Assembly: GCA_942492735.1 (NCBI GenBank)
Contig: OW818648.1
Location: 3,596,001-3,660,000 of the forward strand
DNA length: 64,000 nucleotides
Reading direction: 5' to 3'
From: Sporobacter sp942492735
GTDB lineage: Bacteria; Bacillota; Clostridia; Oscillospirales; Oscillospiraceae
How positions within the stretch are numbered: position 1 is the first letter of the stretch; every line of letters begins with the position of its first letter. This document shows positions 32,705-40,634 of the stretch, in pieces. The notes under the pieces were generated by a model. That model saw nothing but the letters and a program-made list of their open reading frames with translations, was not told the origin of the DNA and did no database searches. A program made the translations under genes and the position numbers.

Positions 32705-33220
32705 TTATTCTTTCAGAGTAAATTTCCAGGCGCAGTTGCAGGAATTGTCCATCAGCTCAGGATAGCAGCTCAAACACTCCGTCTCAAACCGGCTGTCGAT
32801 CGTCCTAGCGAAACCGCCGTATTCGATCATACCGACTGATTTGCAGGGATGGAATTGCATGCCTTTCTTGGCTCTGGCGTTCTGTACGCGGCAATCGAGC
32901 GTGCGAAAGATGACTGTATTGCCGTTGACATTGATCTCGTCGCTGTTAATGTTCGCGTACAGCCGGTACTTCAGGGCTTTAACGAGTCCATCAACCCCCG
33001 CCTGCTCCGGCAGGTTCAGAAACTGCTTGATGCGGGAGGCTTCGATGACCGTAAATTTCTTCCAGATGCTCTCGTCATGAGCCATGGCCTCGTCCATGCC
33101 GTACTTTTCTTCAACGGATTGAAACCAAACGCCGTCCATTGCCAGCCAGTGCTTGGCGTATATTTCGATGAGATTAATGAGGTCGTCACGCGAGAGATTT
33201 TCGAGTTCTTTATTTATCAA
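32705..33220 (-). CDS. DUF6125-like protein downstream of ctfAB
   Basis: A 171-residue soluble protein starting at a TTG that directly abuts the stop codon of the CoA-transferase beta gene, so it is translationally coupled. LSRDDLINLIEIYAKHWLAMDGVWF, WKKFTVIEASRIKQFL and the cysteine-rich end (ETECLSCYPELMDNSCNCAW) match my recollection of the DUF6125 family, which is often found beside CoA-transferase or acyl-CoA genes. The cysteines could bind a metal or cluster. No function is known. Confidence 0.7.
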   Translation of the reverse strand: MINKELENLSRDDLINLIEIYAKHWLAMDGVWFQSVEEKYGMDEAMAHDESIWKKFTVIEASRIKQFLNLPEQAGVDGLVKALKYRLYANINSDEINVNGNTVIFRTLDCRVQNARAKKGMQFHPCKSVGMIEYGGFARTIDSRFETECLSCYPELMDNSCNCAWKFTLKE

Positions 33221-33871
33221 TTACATCGTCCCTATGTTCTCAGGAATAATCAGTGTCGCTTCGGTCTTGGACTGAATATCGTCTACCGTGACGCCGTGAG
33301 CCAGCTCTCTCAAAACGATGCCGTCCTTTGTCATTTCCATGACGCCAAATTCGGTGACAATCCAGTCGACGGCATTTACAGCCGTCAGGGGCAGTGTGCA
33401 TTTCTTAAGTATTTTAGGCGCGCCCTCTTTTGTTGTATGCTCCATAGCAATAATGACCTTTTTCGCACCGACCACAAGGTCCATTGCTCCGCCCATGCCG
33501 GGCACCAGCTTGCCGGGAACGATCCAGTTGGCAAGATTCCCTTTTTCATCAACCTCCAGCGCGCCGAGGACTGTCGCATCAACATGCCCGCCTCTGATGA
33601 GCGCAAAGCTCATCGCGCTGTCAAAGCAGGCGCCGCCGGAGACGATGGTCACGTGGCTGCCGCCGGCGTTGACCGTATCCTTGTCTTCCTCGCCGGCAGC
33701 CGGGCTGGGGCCTATTCCGATAAAGCCGTTTTCCGACTGCAGCTGGACATTGATATCGGCGGGTATGTAATTGGCTACCATGGTAGGCATGCCGATGCCG
33801 AGGTTTACAAGGTCGCCATCCTCAAAGAATCTCGCGACTCTTTTTACAATCATTTCACGAATATCAGCCAT
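33221..33871 (-). CDS. CoA-transferase subunit B (butyrate/acetoacetate type)
   Basis: A 216-residue beta subunit of a family I CoA-transferase. It carries the active-site glutamate in QLQSENGFIGIGP near residues 43-55 and the strand VNLGIGMPTMVANYIP. With subunit A it moves CoA between short-chain acids such as acetate, butyrate and acetoacetate. It follows ctfA by 36 bases. The exact acid pair cannot be told from sequence alone. Confidence 0.92.
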   Translation of the reverse strand: MADIREMIVKRVARFFEDGDLVNLGIGMPTMVANYIPADINVQLQSENGFIGIGPSPAAGEEDKDTVNAGGSHVTIVSGGACFDSAMSFALIRGGHVDATVLGALEVDEKGNLANWIVPGKLVPGMGGAMDLVVGAKKVIIAMEHTTKEGAPKILKKCTLPLTAVNAVDWIVTEFGVMEMTKDGIVLRELAHGVTVDDIQSKTEATLIIPENIGTM

Positions 33872-33907
33872 AATTTTACCTCCTATAGTGAAAATGCAAT
33901 TTTCAAT

Positions 33908-34555
33908 TTAAGCCTTTACAATAATATCGACGAGGGTGCCGGGCGTTACGACTTCATCCGGATTCAGGTCGCCGACCTCGACGATTTCTTCGGCTTCAAC
34001 GATCACAAGGTCAGCGGACAGAGCCATCAGAGGGTTAAAGTTCCGTGTTGCCCTTCTGTACACCAGGTTGCCGCTCTTGTCGGCCTTCCAAGCCTTCAGG
34101 ATAGCGACATCCGCTTTCAGCGGCAGCTCCAGCAGGTACTCCATACCGTTAATCGTCAGCTTCTGCTTCCCTTCCTCGACAATCGTACCAACACCAGTCG
34201 GTGTCAGAATGCCGCCCAAACCGGCTCCGCCCGCACGGACTCTCTCCGCCAGTGTGCCCTGGGGGACGAGTTCTACGTCAATTTCACCGGCGGTCATCTG
34301 GCGACCGGTTTCCTTGTTTGTACCGATATGGGAGACAATCGCCTTTTTGATCTGCCGGCTCACGATCAACCTGCCTATGCCCCGGTCTGTATAGCTTGTA
34401 TCATTGCCGATAACGGTTAAATTTTTGACGCCTTTTTTTATCAGGCCGTCCACAAGCAATTCCGGTGTCCCTACAGCCAAAAATCCGCCAAACATGATCA
34501 CCTGACCGTCGTTGAATTTTGCGTAGGCTTCCTCCAAAGTCTTTATTTTGCTCAT
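33908..34555 (-). CDS. CoA-transferase subunit A (butyrate/acetoacetate type)
   Basis: A 215-residue alpha subunit: MFGGFLAVGTPELLVDGLIK (CoA-binding glycine loop), GAGLGGILTPTGVGTIVEEG and RATRNFNPLMALSADLVIVE are standard AtoD/CtfA segments. It forms a complex with the beta subunit encoded next. Together with the upstream acyl-CoA dehydrogenase on the same strand it suggests short-chain fatty-acid metabolism, likely butyrate production or use. Confidence 0.93.
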   Translation of the reverse strand: MSKIKTLEEAYAKFNDGQVIMFGGFLAVGTPELLVDGLIKKGVKNLTVIGNDTSYTDRGIGRLIVSRQIKKAIVSHIGTNKETGRQMTAGEIDVELVPQGTLAERVRAGGAGLGGILTPTGVGTIVEEGKQKLTINGMEYLLELPLKADVAILKAWKADKSGNLVYRRATRNFNPLMALSADLVIVEAEEIVEVGDLNPDEVVTPGTLVDIIVKA

Positions 34556-34700
34556 AACGCTTACTTCCTCATTTTACTTTTTTAACAGTACTAAATAACA
34601 TTGTCACTATTTCGCCCACCGTGGCAATAAGGATATATTATCACATCATAAGAAAATGTACAGAGTGAATTTGCGTTTTTGAATACAAATGCGCGTTAAG

Positions 34701-34732
34701 CAGCGCCCCGCTGTTGAGCAGCCGAGGCGCTG
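34701..34732 (-). terminator. Hairpin between acyl-CoA dehydrogenase and ctfA
   Basis: CAGCGCC (34701-34707) pairs with GGCGCTG (34726-34732); no strong U tract, so it may be an attenuator or processing hairpin rather than a full terminator. Confidence 0.4.
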
Positions 34733-34749
34733 ATTGCGCTGTGCTTATC

Positions 34750-35892
34750 TTATTTTACGCCCATATGTCCGGCGATAACCATTCTCTGGACCTCGCTGGT
34801 GCCTTCGTAGATCTCGGTGATCTTCGCGTCGCGCATAAAGCGCTCAAACGGATACTCACGCGTGTAGCCGTAGCCGCCGACGAGCTGAAGGGCGCGGCGG
34901 GTTACGTCGCTGGCCGTCTCAGAGGCGAACAGCTTTGCCATAGCTGCAAGGTGGCTGTACGGCTCGTGGTCCTGCTTGGCCTGCGCCGCCCGGTAGATCA
35001 AGAGGCGGGAAGCCTCGACCTTCATTTGCATCTCGGCCAGCTGGAACTGCGTGTTCTGGAAGGCGCTGATTGGCTTGCCAAACTGGACGCGCTGCGTCAC
35101 ATACTTAACGCATTCTTCGATAGCGCCCTCAGCTATGCCAAGTGCCTGCGCCGCGATGCCGATACGGCCGCCGTCCAGCGTCATCATAGCGACTTTGAAG
35201 CCCTTGTTCAGTTCGCCCAGCAGGTTCTCTTTCGGGACGATCATGTCTTCAAAAATCAGCTCTGTTGTAGATGAAGCGCGAATACCCATTTTCTTCTCAT
35301 GGCCGCCGACACTAAAGCCCTGGAAGTCTTTTTCCACGATAAAAGCGGTTATGCCTTTGTTGCCGGCAGCCTTGTCGGTCATTGCGAAGATGACGAATAT
35401 ATCGGCGACGCCGCCGTTTGTGATGAATATCTTTGTGCCGTTAATAAGCCAGTGGTCGCCCTTGTCGACGGCCGTCGTCTTCTGCATGGCGGCGTCTGTG
35501 CCGGCACCCGGCTCTGTCAGTCCGAAGGCGCCGATTTTTTCACCGGTCGCGAGCGGCGTCAGATATTTCTTCTTCTGGGCGTCGGTACCGAACTCGCTAA
35601 TCGGCCAAGTGCACAGGGAGCAATGAGCGGAAAGCGTCACGCTCGTACTGGCGCAGTATTTGGCGAGCTCTTCGCAAGCTGCAATATATGTCACATAGCT
35701 GAGTCCGGCTCCGCCGTATTCTTCGGGGAACGGCAGGCCCATCATGCCCATCTCTGCCAGCTTGTTCATCGTCTCTGTTGGGTAACGCTCCTGCTCGTCG
35801 AGTTCTGCTGCGATCGGCTGTACCTCTTTCAAGCAAAAGTCCTGCAGCATTGAGATAATGTCCTGCTCTTCGATTGTAAATTTAAAATCCAT
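34750..35892 (-). CDS. Short-chain acyl-CoA dehydrogenase (butyryl-CoA dehydrogenase-like)
   Basis: A 380-residue FAD enzyme, the standard length. Motifs are FGLTEPGAGTDAAMQKTTA (FAD/substrate loop), WLINGTKIFITNGG and IYEGTSEVQRMVIAGHMG with the catalytic Glu near residue 367. It oxidises or, with electron-transferring flavoprotein, reduces acyl-CoA/enoyl-CoA. No etfAB genes are adjacent in this window. The upstream region has a Rex-like dyad. ATG has only a modest GAAAGGGAT site. Confidence 0.93.
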   Translation of the reverse strand: MDFKFTIEEQDIISMLQDFCLKEVQPIAAELDEQERYPTETMNKLAEMGMMGLPFPEEYGGAGLSYVTYIAACEELAKYCASTSVTLSAHCSLCTWPISEFGTDAQKKKYLTPLATGEKIGAFGLTEPGAGTDAAMQKTTAVDKGDHWLINGTKIFITNGGVADIFVIFAMTDKAAGNKGITAFIVEKDFQGFSVGGHEKKMGIRASSTTELIFEDMIVPKENLLGELNKGFKVAMMTLDGGRIGIAAQALGIAEGAIEECVKYVTQRVQFGKPISAFQNTQFQLAEMQMKVEASRLLIYRAAQAKQDHEPYSHLAAMAKLFASETASDVTRRALQLVGGYGYTREYPFERFMRDAKITEIYEGTSEVQRMVIAGHMGVK

Positions 35893-36003
35893 ACTTATGT
35901 CATATCCCTTTCAAAAATTATGTCTACCATGTAATGTCGGCACATTTCGTTCATTGCGTAGTTAAAATAATAACGCGATCTTGTTATATTTTTAAACGAT
36001 ACT

Positions 36004-36019
36004 GTTAAAAAAATAACAT
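36004..36019. promoter_or_regulatory. Possible Rex operator upstream of the acyl-CoA dehydrogenase
   Basis: TGTTAAAAAAATAACA matches the clostridial Rex pattern TGTTAA-N4-TTAACA at 11 of 12 fixed positions. A weaker variant lies at ~35983-35999. Rex represses fermentation genes such as butyryl-CoA synthesis when NADH is low. The surrounding DNA is AT-rich, so chance matches are possible. Confidence 0.45.
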
Positions 36020-36093
36020 TGTTTGATAATATTATTATAAACCTTGGGACAATACCAATGTCAAGAGCATAAATTACAAAAAAATAAGAGGGC

Positions 36094-36124
36094 AGTAAAA
36101 AACCCCGTTTTTAACAACGGGGTT
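36094..36124 (-). terminator. Terminator of the UroD-like/CobW/His-rich operon
   Basis: Minus strand AACCCCGTT (36124-36116) with AACGGGGTT (36109-36101) and then TTTTTAC, just after the His-rich gene. Confidence 0.9.
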
Positions 36125-36130
36125 GGCTTC

Positions 36131-36628
36131 TTATATTCCCGAAACAGCACGGACGGCTTCAAGCGCCGCGCGCGTCAGTTTTTCAGCTTCCTCGGGATCA
36201 ATCAGGAAAACGATGGCTGCAAGGTTGATTTTGATCTCCTGGTCGGGCGCTTTTTTGACGGTGACAGCCATCTCCGTCACAGAGAACATCTCGACCGCGC
36301 GCACCGTGCATGAGGCCTTGATGTGACCGACAATCCCGCCGCGCTCCTGCACCGTCTTGGCCATCTTTTCCAACTGGTCCGCCAGCGACTTTCCGACCTT
36401 GTCATAATCGGCCGTGAGCGTCAGGTGCCCTGAGATGACGCGGGCGTCGTCGTGGAGATGCGCCTCGGTATGTACAACGCCCGGCGCGTCGGTTTCCGCC
36501 AAAATGCAGCTGCCGTTTTCGTCATGCGCATGGTGCGCATGGTCATTTTTGTGCATACCGCAGGCGCAGTTCTCCGCATGACCATGTTCATTGTGTTCAT
36601 GATGATCGTGAAGGTCATGTCCGTTCAT
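36131..36628 (-). CDS. His-rich metal-binding protein paired with a CobW-like GTPase
   Basis: A 165-residue protein. Its first ~65 residues hold about 17 histidines with CACGMH (NGHDLHDHHEHNEHGHAENC), a strong Zn/Ni/Co-binding tract. The rest is an alpha/beta domain of about 100 residues (ARVISGHLTLTADYDKVGKSL, MAVTVKKAPDQEIKINLAAIVF) that I do not recognise. Its ATG overlaps the stop of the GTPase gene (ATGA) with GAGGAG 8 bases upstream, so the two are co-translated. A role as metal store or chaperone is likely but inferred. Confidence 0.75.
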   Translation of the reverse strand: MNGHDLHDHHEHNEHGHAENCACGMHKNDHAHHAHDENGSCILAETDAPGVVHTEAHLHDDARVISGHLTLTADYDKVGKSLADQLEKMAKTVQERGGIVGHIKASCTVRAVEMFSVTEMAVTVKKAPDQEIKINLAAIVFLIDPEEAEKLTRAALEAVRAVSGI

Positions 36629-37236
36629 GGCGCACACTCCTCGACCGTCGTTTTTTGCCAGACTTCCGCCGGAATATCCCCAAGCGCAGAAATCTTCAGG
36701 ATGACGGCGTTCGGCTCAAATCCGAGTATATCGTGCTCAATTTTAGCTATTGTCCCGAGATCAACGAGATCGGTTTTGTTAATTAGAACGGCATCCGAGC
36801 CTTCAATCTGACCTTTGAGCAGGTTGTTCATCGGAAGCAGGAGCCTGTTCCACCGGGAAGCGTCAACAAGGATAACGATCCTTGAGTCCAGCTTAATGGC
36901 ATTTTTCAGGTTCTCTTGCATATTCCTAGGATACGCAATACCCGTCGTCTCGACGATAAGCCATTCGGGGTTATATTCCTTCCATATTGTGACGGCTGCG
37001 GAAACAAGCTCTCCTGATACCGTGCAGCAGGCGCAGCCTGAAAACAGGTTGTTGACCTGAAATCCGCCGCTTCTGAGATAGGCATCGTCAATACCGACCT
37101 CGCCGACCTCATTTTCCAGAATAATAACTTTGTTTTCAAGATTCGAAACAGAATGGTTCACCATGTAGCGTGCCAGCTGCATCAGCGCCGTTGTCTTTCC
37201 GGAGCCGAGAAAACCGCCGAGTATCAATATTTTCAT
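36625..37236 (-). CDS. Short CobW/COG0523-type metallochaperone GTPase
   Basis: A 203-residue G3E GTPase: P-loop LGGFLGSGKTTALMQL, ENEVGEVGID, the metal-binding CxCC motif in FSGCACCTVSG (~residue 71), IVETTGIAYP and guanine motif INKTDLVD. COG0523 proteins hand Zn, Co or Ni to target enzymes using GTP. This one ends after the G domain and lacks the usual ~100-residue CobW C-terminal domain. It starts 27 bases after the UroD-like gene and overlaps the His-rich gene, suggesting the three work together. Confidence 0.9.
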   Translation of the reverse strand: MKILILGGFLGSGKTTALMQLARYMVNHSVSNLENKVIILENEVGEVGIDDAYLRSGGFQVNNLFSGCACCTVSGELVSAAVTIWKEYNPEWLIVETTGIAYPRNMQENLKNAIKLDSRIVILVDASRWNRLLLPMNNLLKGQIEGSDAVLINKTDLVDLGTIAKIEHDILGFEPNAVILKISALGDIPAEVWQKTTVEECAP

Positions 37237-37263
37237 GCGTTACTCCCAGAGTTATATTGTAGC

Positions 37264-38283
37264 TTATTTCTTATAATAGCTGAGGCATTTCTCGTCGACG
37301 TATGCGTGGAGAACCGCGTTCTTACGAATGATTTCCTTGTCGTCGACAGGGCCGAGGAAGCCGCCGCACCATGCAAAGCCGCCGCCCGGGGCAAGCATAT
37401 CGAATGTTTCGTCAACAGATGCGCGGATTTCTTCATCTGTGACGTTTTGATCAAGCAAATGGCCCGTGGAATCCCAGCCGCCGCCGATAGCGAGCCTATT
37501 GCCGTATTTTGCTTTGACGGCTGCAAGGTCGTTGCAAGTCTGAGCAGGCTCCCACATGTTGATGCCCATGCCAACGAGCAAGTCGAGAATGCCTTCGCAT
37601 TTCCCGCAGTTGTGCATTGTCATTTTCAAACCGCGGTCCCGACCTCTTTTTGCCCATCGGTCATGGCATGGTATAAGGAATTCTTTATACATTTCGGCGG
37701 AGATGAAGGGGTTTGCCCAAGCCGCCGTATCATCCATGAAGGTGAGAATTTCCGGCTTATATATATCGATGCAGTGATCGGCGACCTCCATATAGAAATC
37801 GCAGATATAATTCAAGAGCGCTTTGACCTCGTCCGGCTCCTCGAACATCGCCATGAGGCCTTCGGAGAAACCCATAAAGGACATCAATGTCTGGAAATAG
37901 CCCATGTGCAGGTTCATCGCCAGAGCCGTCTGACTGCGGTCAATGCAGGAGTGCTCAATATCATCCTTGACTGTTTTTTCCCAGTCGATGCCCTGGAGAG
38001 AGGGTGCCTTGATGACGTCTCGCCACTTAGTGATATCTTTCAGAATAAAGTTATTGGGCTCCGGGATGAGCGCGCCGCCTGTTTCGTATGTTGCGACATA
38101 GTTGACGCCCCAGATATCAGCCCCGCCGTTGTTTCTGCGGTGCTGCGAAATGACGGTTGGCTCGAACATGTGCGTTGGCAAAATCTTTTTCTCCCCAACC
38201 TGCGGTCCAAAGGCGTACTGCGGTACCCACTCAGGCTGTTCGCCGTTGAGCATCATCAGGTAGTTTTGTTTTTCGGTCAACAT
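37264..38283 (-). CDS. Uroporphyrinogen-decarboxylase-family methyltransferase-like protein
   Basis: A 339-residue TIM-barrel protein of the UroD/MtaA superfamily. KMTMHNCGKCEGILDLLVGMGI contains the His-x-Cys zinc site used by cobamide methyltransferases, and GRDRGLKMTMH and GGGWDSTGHLLDQNVTDEEI are typical later segments. UroD-like proteins outside haem operons usually move methyl groups between corrinoid proteins and an acceptor. No corrinoid protein or haem genes are adjacent. ATG follows GGGGGC. The neighbouring CobW GTPase could load its metal. Confidence 0.82.
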   Translation of the reverse strand: MLTEKQNYLMMLNGEQPEWVPQYAFGPQVGEKKILPTHMFEPTVISQHRRNNGGADIWGVNYVATYETGGALIPEPNNFILKDITKWRDVIKAPSLQGIDWEKTVKDDIEHSCIDRSQTALAMNLHMGYFQTLMSFMGFSEGLMAMFEEPDEVKALLNYICDFYMEVADHCIDIYKPEILTFMDDTAAWANPFISAEMYKEFLIPCHDRWAKRGRDRGLKMTMHNCGKCEGILDLLVGMGINMWEPAQTCNDLAAVKAKYGNRLAIGGGWDSTGHLLDQNVTDEEIRASVDETFDMLAPGGGFAWCGGFLGPVDDKEIIRKNAVLHAYVDEKCLSYYKK

Positions 38284-38434
38284 TGATTTGCCCCCAATAA
38301 AAAAGATTCTGGTCGTCACGGCCGACTATTTTTCTGCATTGATTATAGTGTGAAATCCCTAAATTTGCAAGGTCTATATTCGTATAAGTTCATGTCCTTT
38401 ATATATTGCTATGATGGTTTCGCAGTTTAATATA

Positions 38435-40255
38435 TTATACTGGCAGATTGTCTTCCTCGAGCTGCATGGCGCGGCAGAGTGCCGAGTAGCGGCCTTCTTT
38501 TTTCACGAGCTCCTCATGTGTTCCGCGCTCGATGATTCTGCCGTCGTCAACGACTAAAATGATATCAGCGTGGCGGATGGTTGAAAGCCGGTGGGCGATG
38601 ATAAACGAGGTGCGCCCTTTGAGGATATGCGATATGGCGTTTTGTATGAGCAATTCCGTCTCTGTGTCGATACTCGACGTCGCCTCGTCAAGCACAAAGA
38701 TCGGCGGGTCGGCGAGGATGGCGCGCGCGAAAGAAACTAGCTGCTTCTCTCCCGTTGAGAGGCGGTCTCCGCCTTCGCCTACCTCTGTCTGATAACCATC
38801 CGGCAGCTTCGCGGCGACGACATCGGCAGAGACGAGTTTTGACGCCGCAATGACCTCCTCATCCGTCGCCGCCAGGCGGCCGTAGCGGATGTTTTCCATA
38901 ATCGTCCCTGAAAACAGATGCGGGTCCTGCAGAACATACCCGAGCGACGAATGCAGCCACAGCTGACTCCGCTCCTTGTAATCCCGGCCGTCAATCAGCA
39001 CACGTCCTTTTGTTGGCTCAAAAAAGCGGCACGCGAGATTGACGAGCGTCGACTTGCCGGCACCTGTCTCTCCGACAATGGCCACCGTTGTTCCAGCCGG
39101 TATATGGAGATTGAAGTTTTCGAGGATATACTTATCACCATCCGGGTATTTAAACCAGATATCTTCATAAGTGATGTCGCCGCGAATCTCCTCCCAGTTC
39201 TCCCTCTTGGGGTTAAAAACATCGCCGTATTTCTTAATAACCTCAGGCGTATCTGAAATCGTTTTCGGCGCGTCAAGGAGTGCTGTTACACGCTCGATGC
39301 CAACCTGGGCGGACACCATCTCCGAAAATATGCCTGTCGTCTGGACGATGGGTTCGACAATACCGACCGCATAGGAAATAAATGCCGACAGCATACCGTA
39401 ATCAAGGAGCTGATCCATGACGAGAAGGCCGCCCTTATAAAGGATAACGCCGACAGCAATGGAGCCGCAGAATAAGACAAGCGGCAGCATGATCGCCGAG
39501 AGCATGGCGTTTTTGACGGATGCCCTGTACATGCTCGACGTGAGCGTGCTGAATTCCTTGCAGTTTTTGTCCTCGATGACAAGCGTTTTTGAGGCTTTCG
39601 CGCCGGTGATCCCCTCATTATATGATCCTGTGATCTGAGAGTTGATCGCCCGCATGCGCCTATTAACGACGAGGATTTTCTTTTGAAAAAACCAGGTAAT
39701 AAGAAGCACGAGCGGTATCACGGCTATCAGCAGAAGCGCAAGCTTCCAGTTAAGTGACAGCATAAATATCAGCGTGCCGAAGATGTAGCAGATGTTCCAG
39801 GCGGCATGAGAAAATCCCCAGGCGACCATCCCGCTGATCCTATCCGTATCGGACATGACTCGGGCAATCAGAAAGCCAACCGACGTCGTATTATAAAAGG
39901 ATACCGGCAGCTCCTGCAGATGGACAAAGCAGTTGCGCTTGAGCATGCGCCCAATGAACATCTCGACCGTGATTGACTGGCGGGCGAATAATATGACTGT
40001 AATGCCTTCAAAGACAATAAACGACAGGAATAGGACCGCAAAGGTAAGCAAACCCTTTGTGGCACCCGGCATCACGAAATTGTTGACGGCAAAGCGCGTA
40101 AAAAGCGGATAGGAGGATTCGGTCAGCGCCGACACAAGCATCAAGACGATGATGAATATCATATGCTTCTTGACTTGCTTCACATACGGGAAAAGGCGTG
40201 ACCATATTTTCAGGCTGAATTTACCGGCCTGTTCTTTTTCTGTTGATTCCTGCAT
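38435..40255 (-). CDS. ABC exporter half-transporter B (ATPase-permease fusion)
   Basis: A 606-residue type IV ABC exporter subunit: six membrane helices (residues ~35-320), then an ATPase with Walker A VGETGAGKSTLVNLA, signature LSTGEKQLVSFARA and Walker B PPIFVLDEATSS. The signature reads LSTGE instead of LSGGQ, typical of one half of heterodimeric exporters such as LmrCD. Its partner lies just upstream (40635-42447). ATG at 40255 follows GGGAAGTGATAATT. Confidence 0.93.
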   Translation of the reverse strand: MQESTEKEQAGKFSLKIWSRLFPYVKQVKKHMIFIIVLMLVSALTESSYPLFTRFAVNNFVMPGATKGLLTFAVLFLSFIVFEGITVILFARQSITVEMFIGRMLKRNCFVHLQELPVSFYNTTSVGFLIARVMSDTDRISGMVAWGFSHAAWNICYIFGTLIFMLSLNWKLALLLIAVIPLVLLITWFFQKKILVVNRRMRAINSQITGSYNEGITGAKASKTLVIEDKNCKEFSTLTSSMYRASVKNAMLSAIMLPLVLFCGSIAVGVILYKGGLLVMDQLLDYGMLSAFISYAVGIVEPIVQTTGIFSEMVSAQVGIERVTALLDAPKTISDTPEVIKKYGDVFNPKRENWEEIRGDITYEDIWFKYPDGDKYILENFNLHIPAGTTVAIVGETGAGKSTLVNLACRFFEPTKGRVLIDGRDYKERSQLWLHSSLGYVLQDPHLFSGTIMENIRYGRLAATDEEVIAASKLVSADVVAAKLPDGYQTEVGEGGDRLSTGEKQLVSFARAILADPPIFVLDEATSSIDTETELLIQNAISHILKGRTSFIIAHRLSTIRHADIILVVDDGRIIERGTHEELVKKEGRYSALCRAMQLEEDNLPV

Positions 40256-40306
40256 AATTATCACTTCCCTATGTTCTAGCAGCATGCGGCAAACTTTTTG
40301 TTCTCC

Positions 40307-40433
40307 CCGACGGGCCGCCGAGGTCGTCGGCCCCTACGATGACGAGAAGCTCAGTCTTAAGCTTCCACGTTACGCATCTCCGTAGGGCGCGACGACTCGG
40401 CGCGCCGTCATCACAGACGCCCAATGGGCGTCC
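40307..40433. repeat. Composite palindromic repeat (GTAGGGGCGATT-like family)
   Basis: CGACGGGCCGCCGAGGTCGTCGGCCCCTACG and CGTAGGGCGCGACGACTCGG with GACGCCCAATGGGCGTCCCTAC form a relative of the repeats at 5119, 19920 and 23303. It lies between the two exporter genes, just after the small peptide gene. Confidence 0.8.
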
Positions 40434-40589
40434 CTACTTATGTCGTTTATGTTTAATGATCGCCCGGATTATTATTGCGGCAACTATTGTAATAGCAAGA
40501 ATTATTGCGGCAATAGCATACCAGTTGGCGCTTGACGTCACATAAATGCTTGTAGGTCCGTCCGAACCGCCGATAATACCTATATCCAT
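40434..40589 (-). CDS. 51-residue membrane peptide with a GIIGGSDGPTSI motif
   Basis: A small gene of 52 codons with ATG at 40589 preceded by CGGAGGAACAC, an excellent ribosome site. The product starts MDIGIIGGSDGPTSIYVTSS, has one membrane helix (residues ~23-44, WYAIAAIILAITIVAAIII) and a basic end (KHKRHK). GIIGGADGPT-like sequence is a hallmark of the beta subunit of sodium-pumping decarboxylases, but here it is a free-standing peptide. It sits between the genes for the two halves of an ABC exporter. Its function is unknown; it may be an accessory peptide. Confidence 0.75.
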   Translation of the reverse strand: MDIGIIGGSDGPTSIYVTSSANWYAIAAIILAITIVAAIIIRAIIKHKRHK

Positions 40590-40634
40590 GTGTTCCTCCG
40601 TTGTTTTTGTTGGTCAAACGGTCGCGAAAACCAA

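Noticed and set aside
32849..34420. A 523-codon plus-strand frame opposite ctfAB and the DUF6125-like gene
   Set aside because: It is antisense to three well-recognised or coupled genes, with cysteine/histidine-rich composition and no family resemblance.
37153..38286. A 377-codon plus-strand frame opposite the UroD-like gene
   Set aside because: It lies antisense to a clear UroD-family gene that has the conserved HNCG site and good ribosome spacing.
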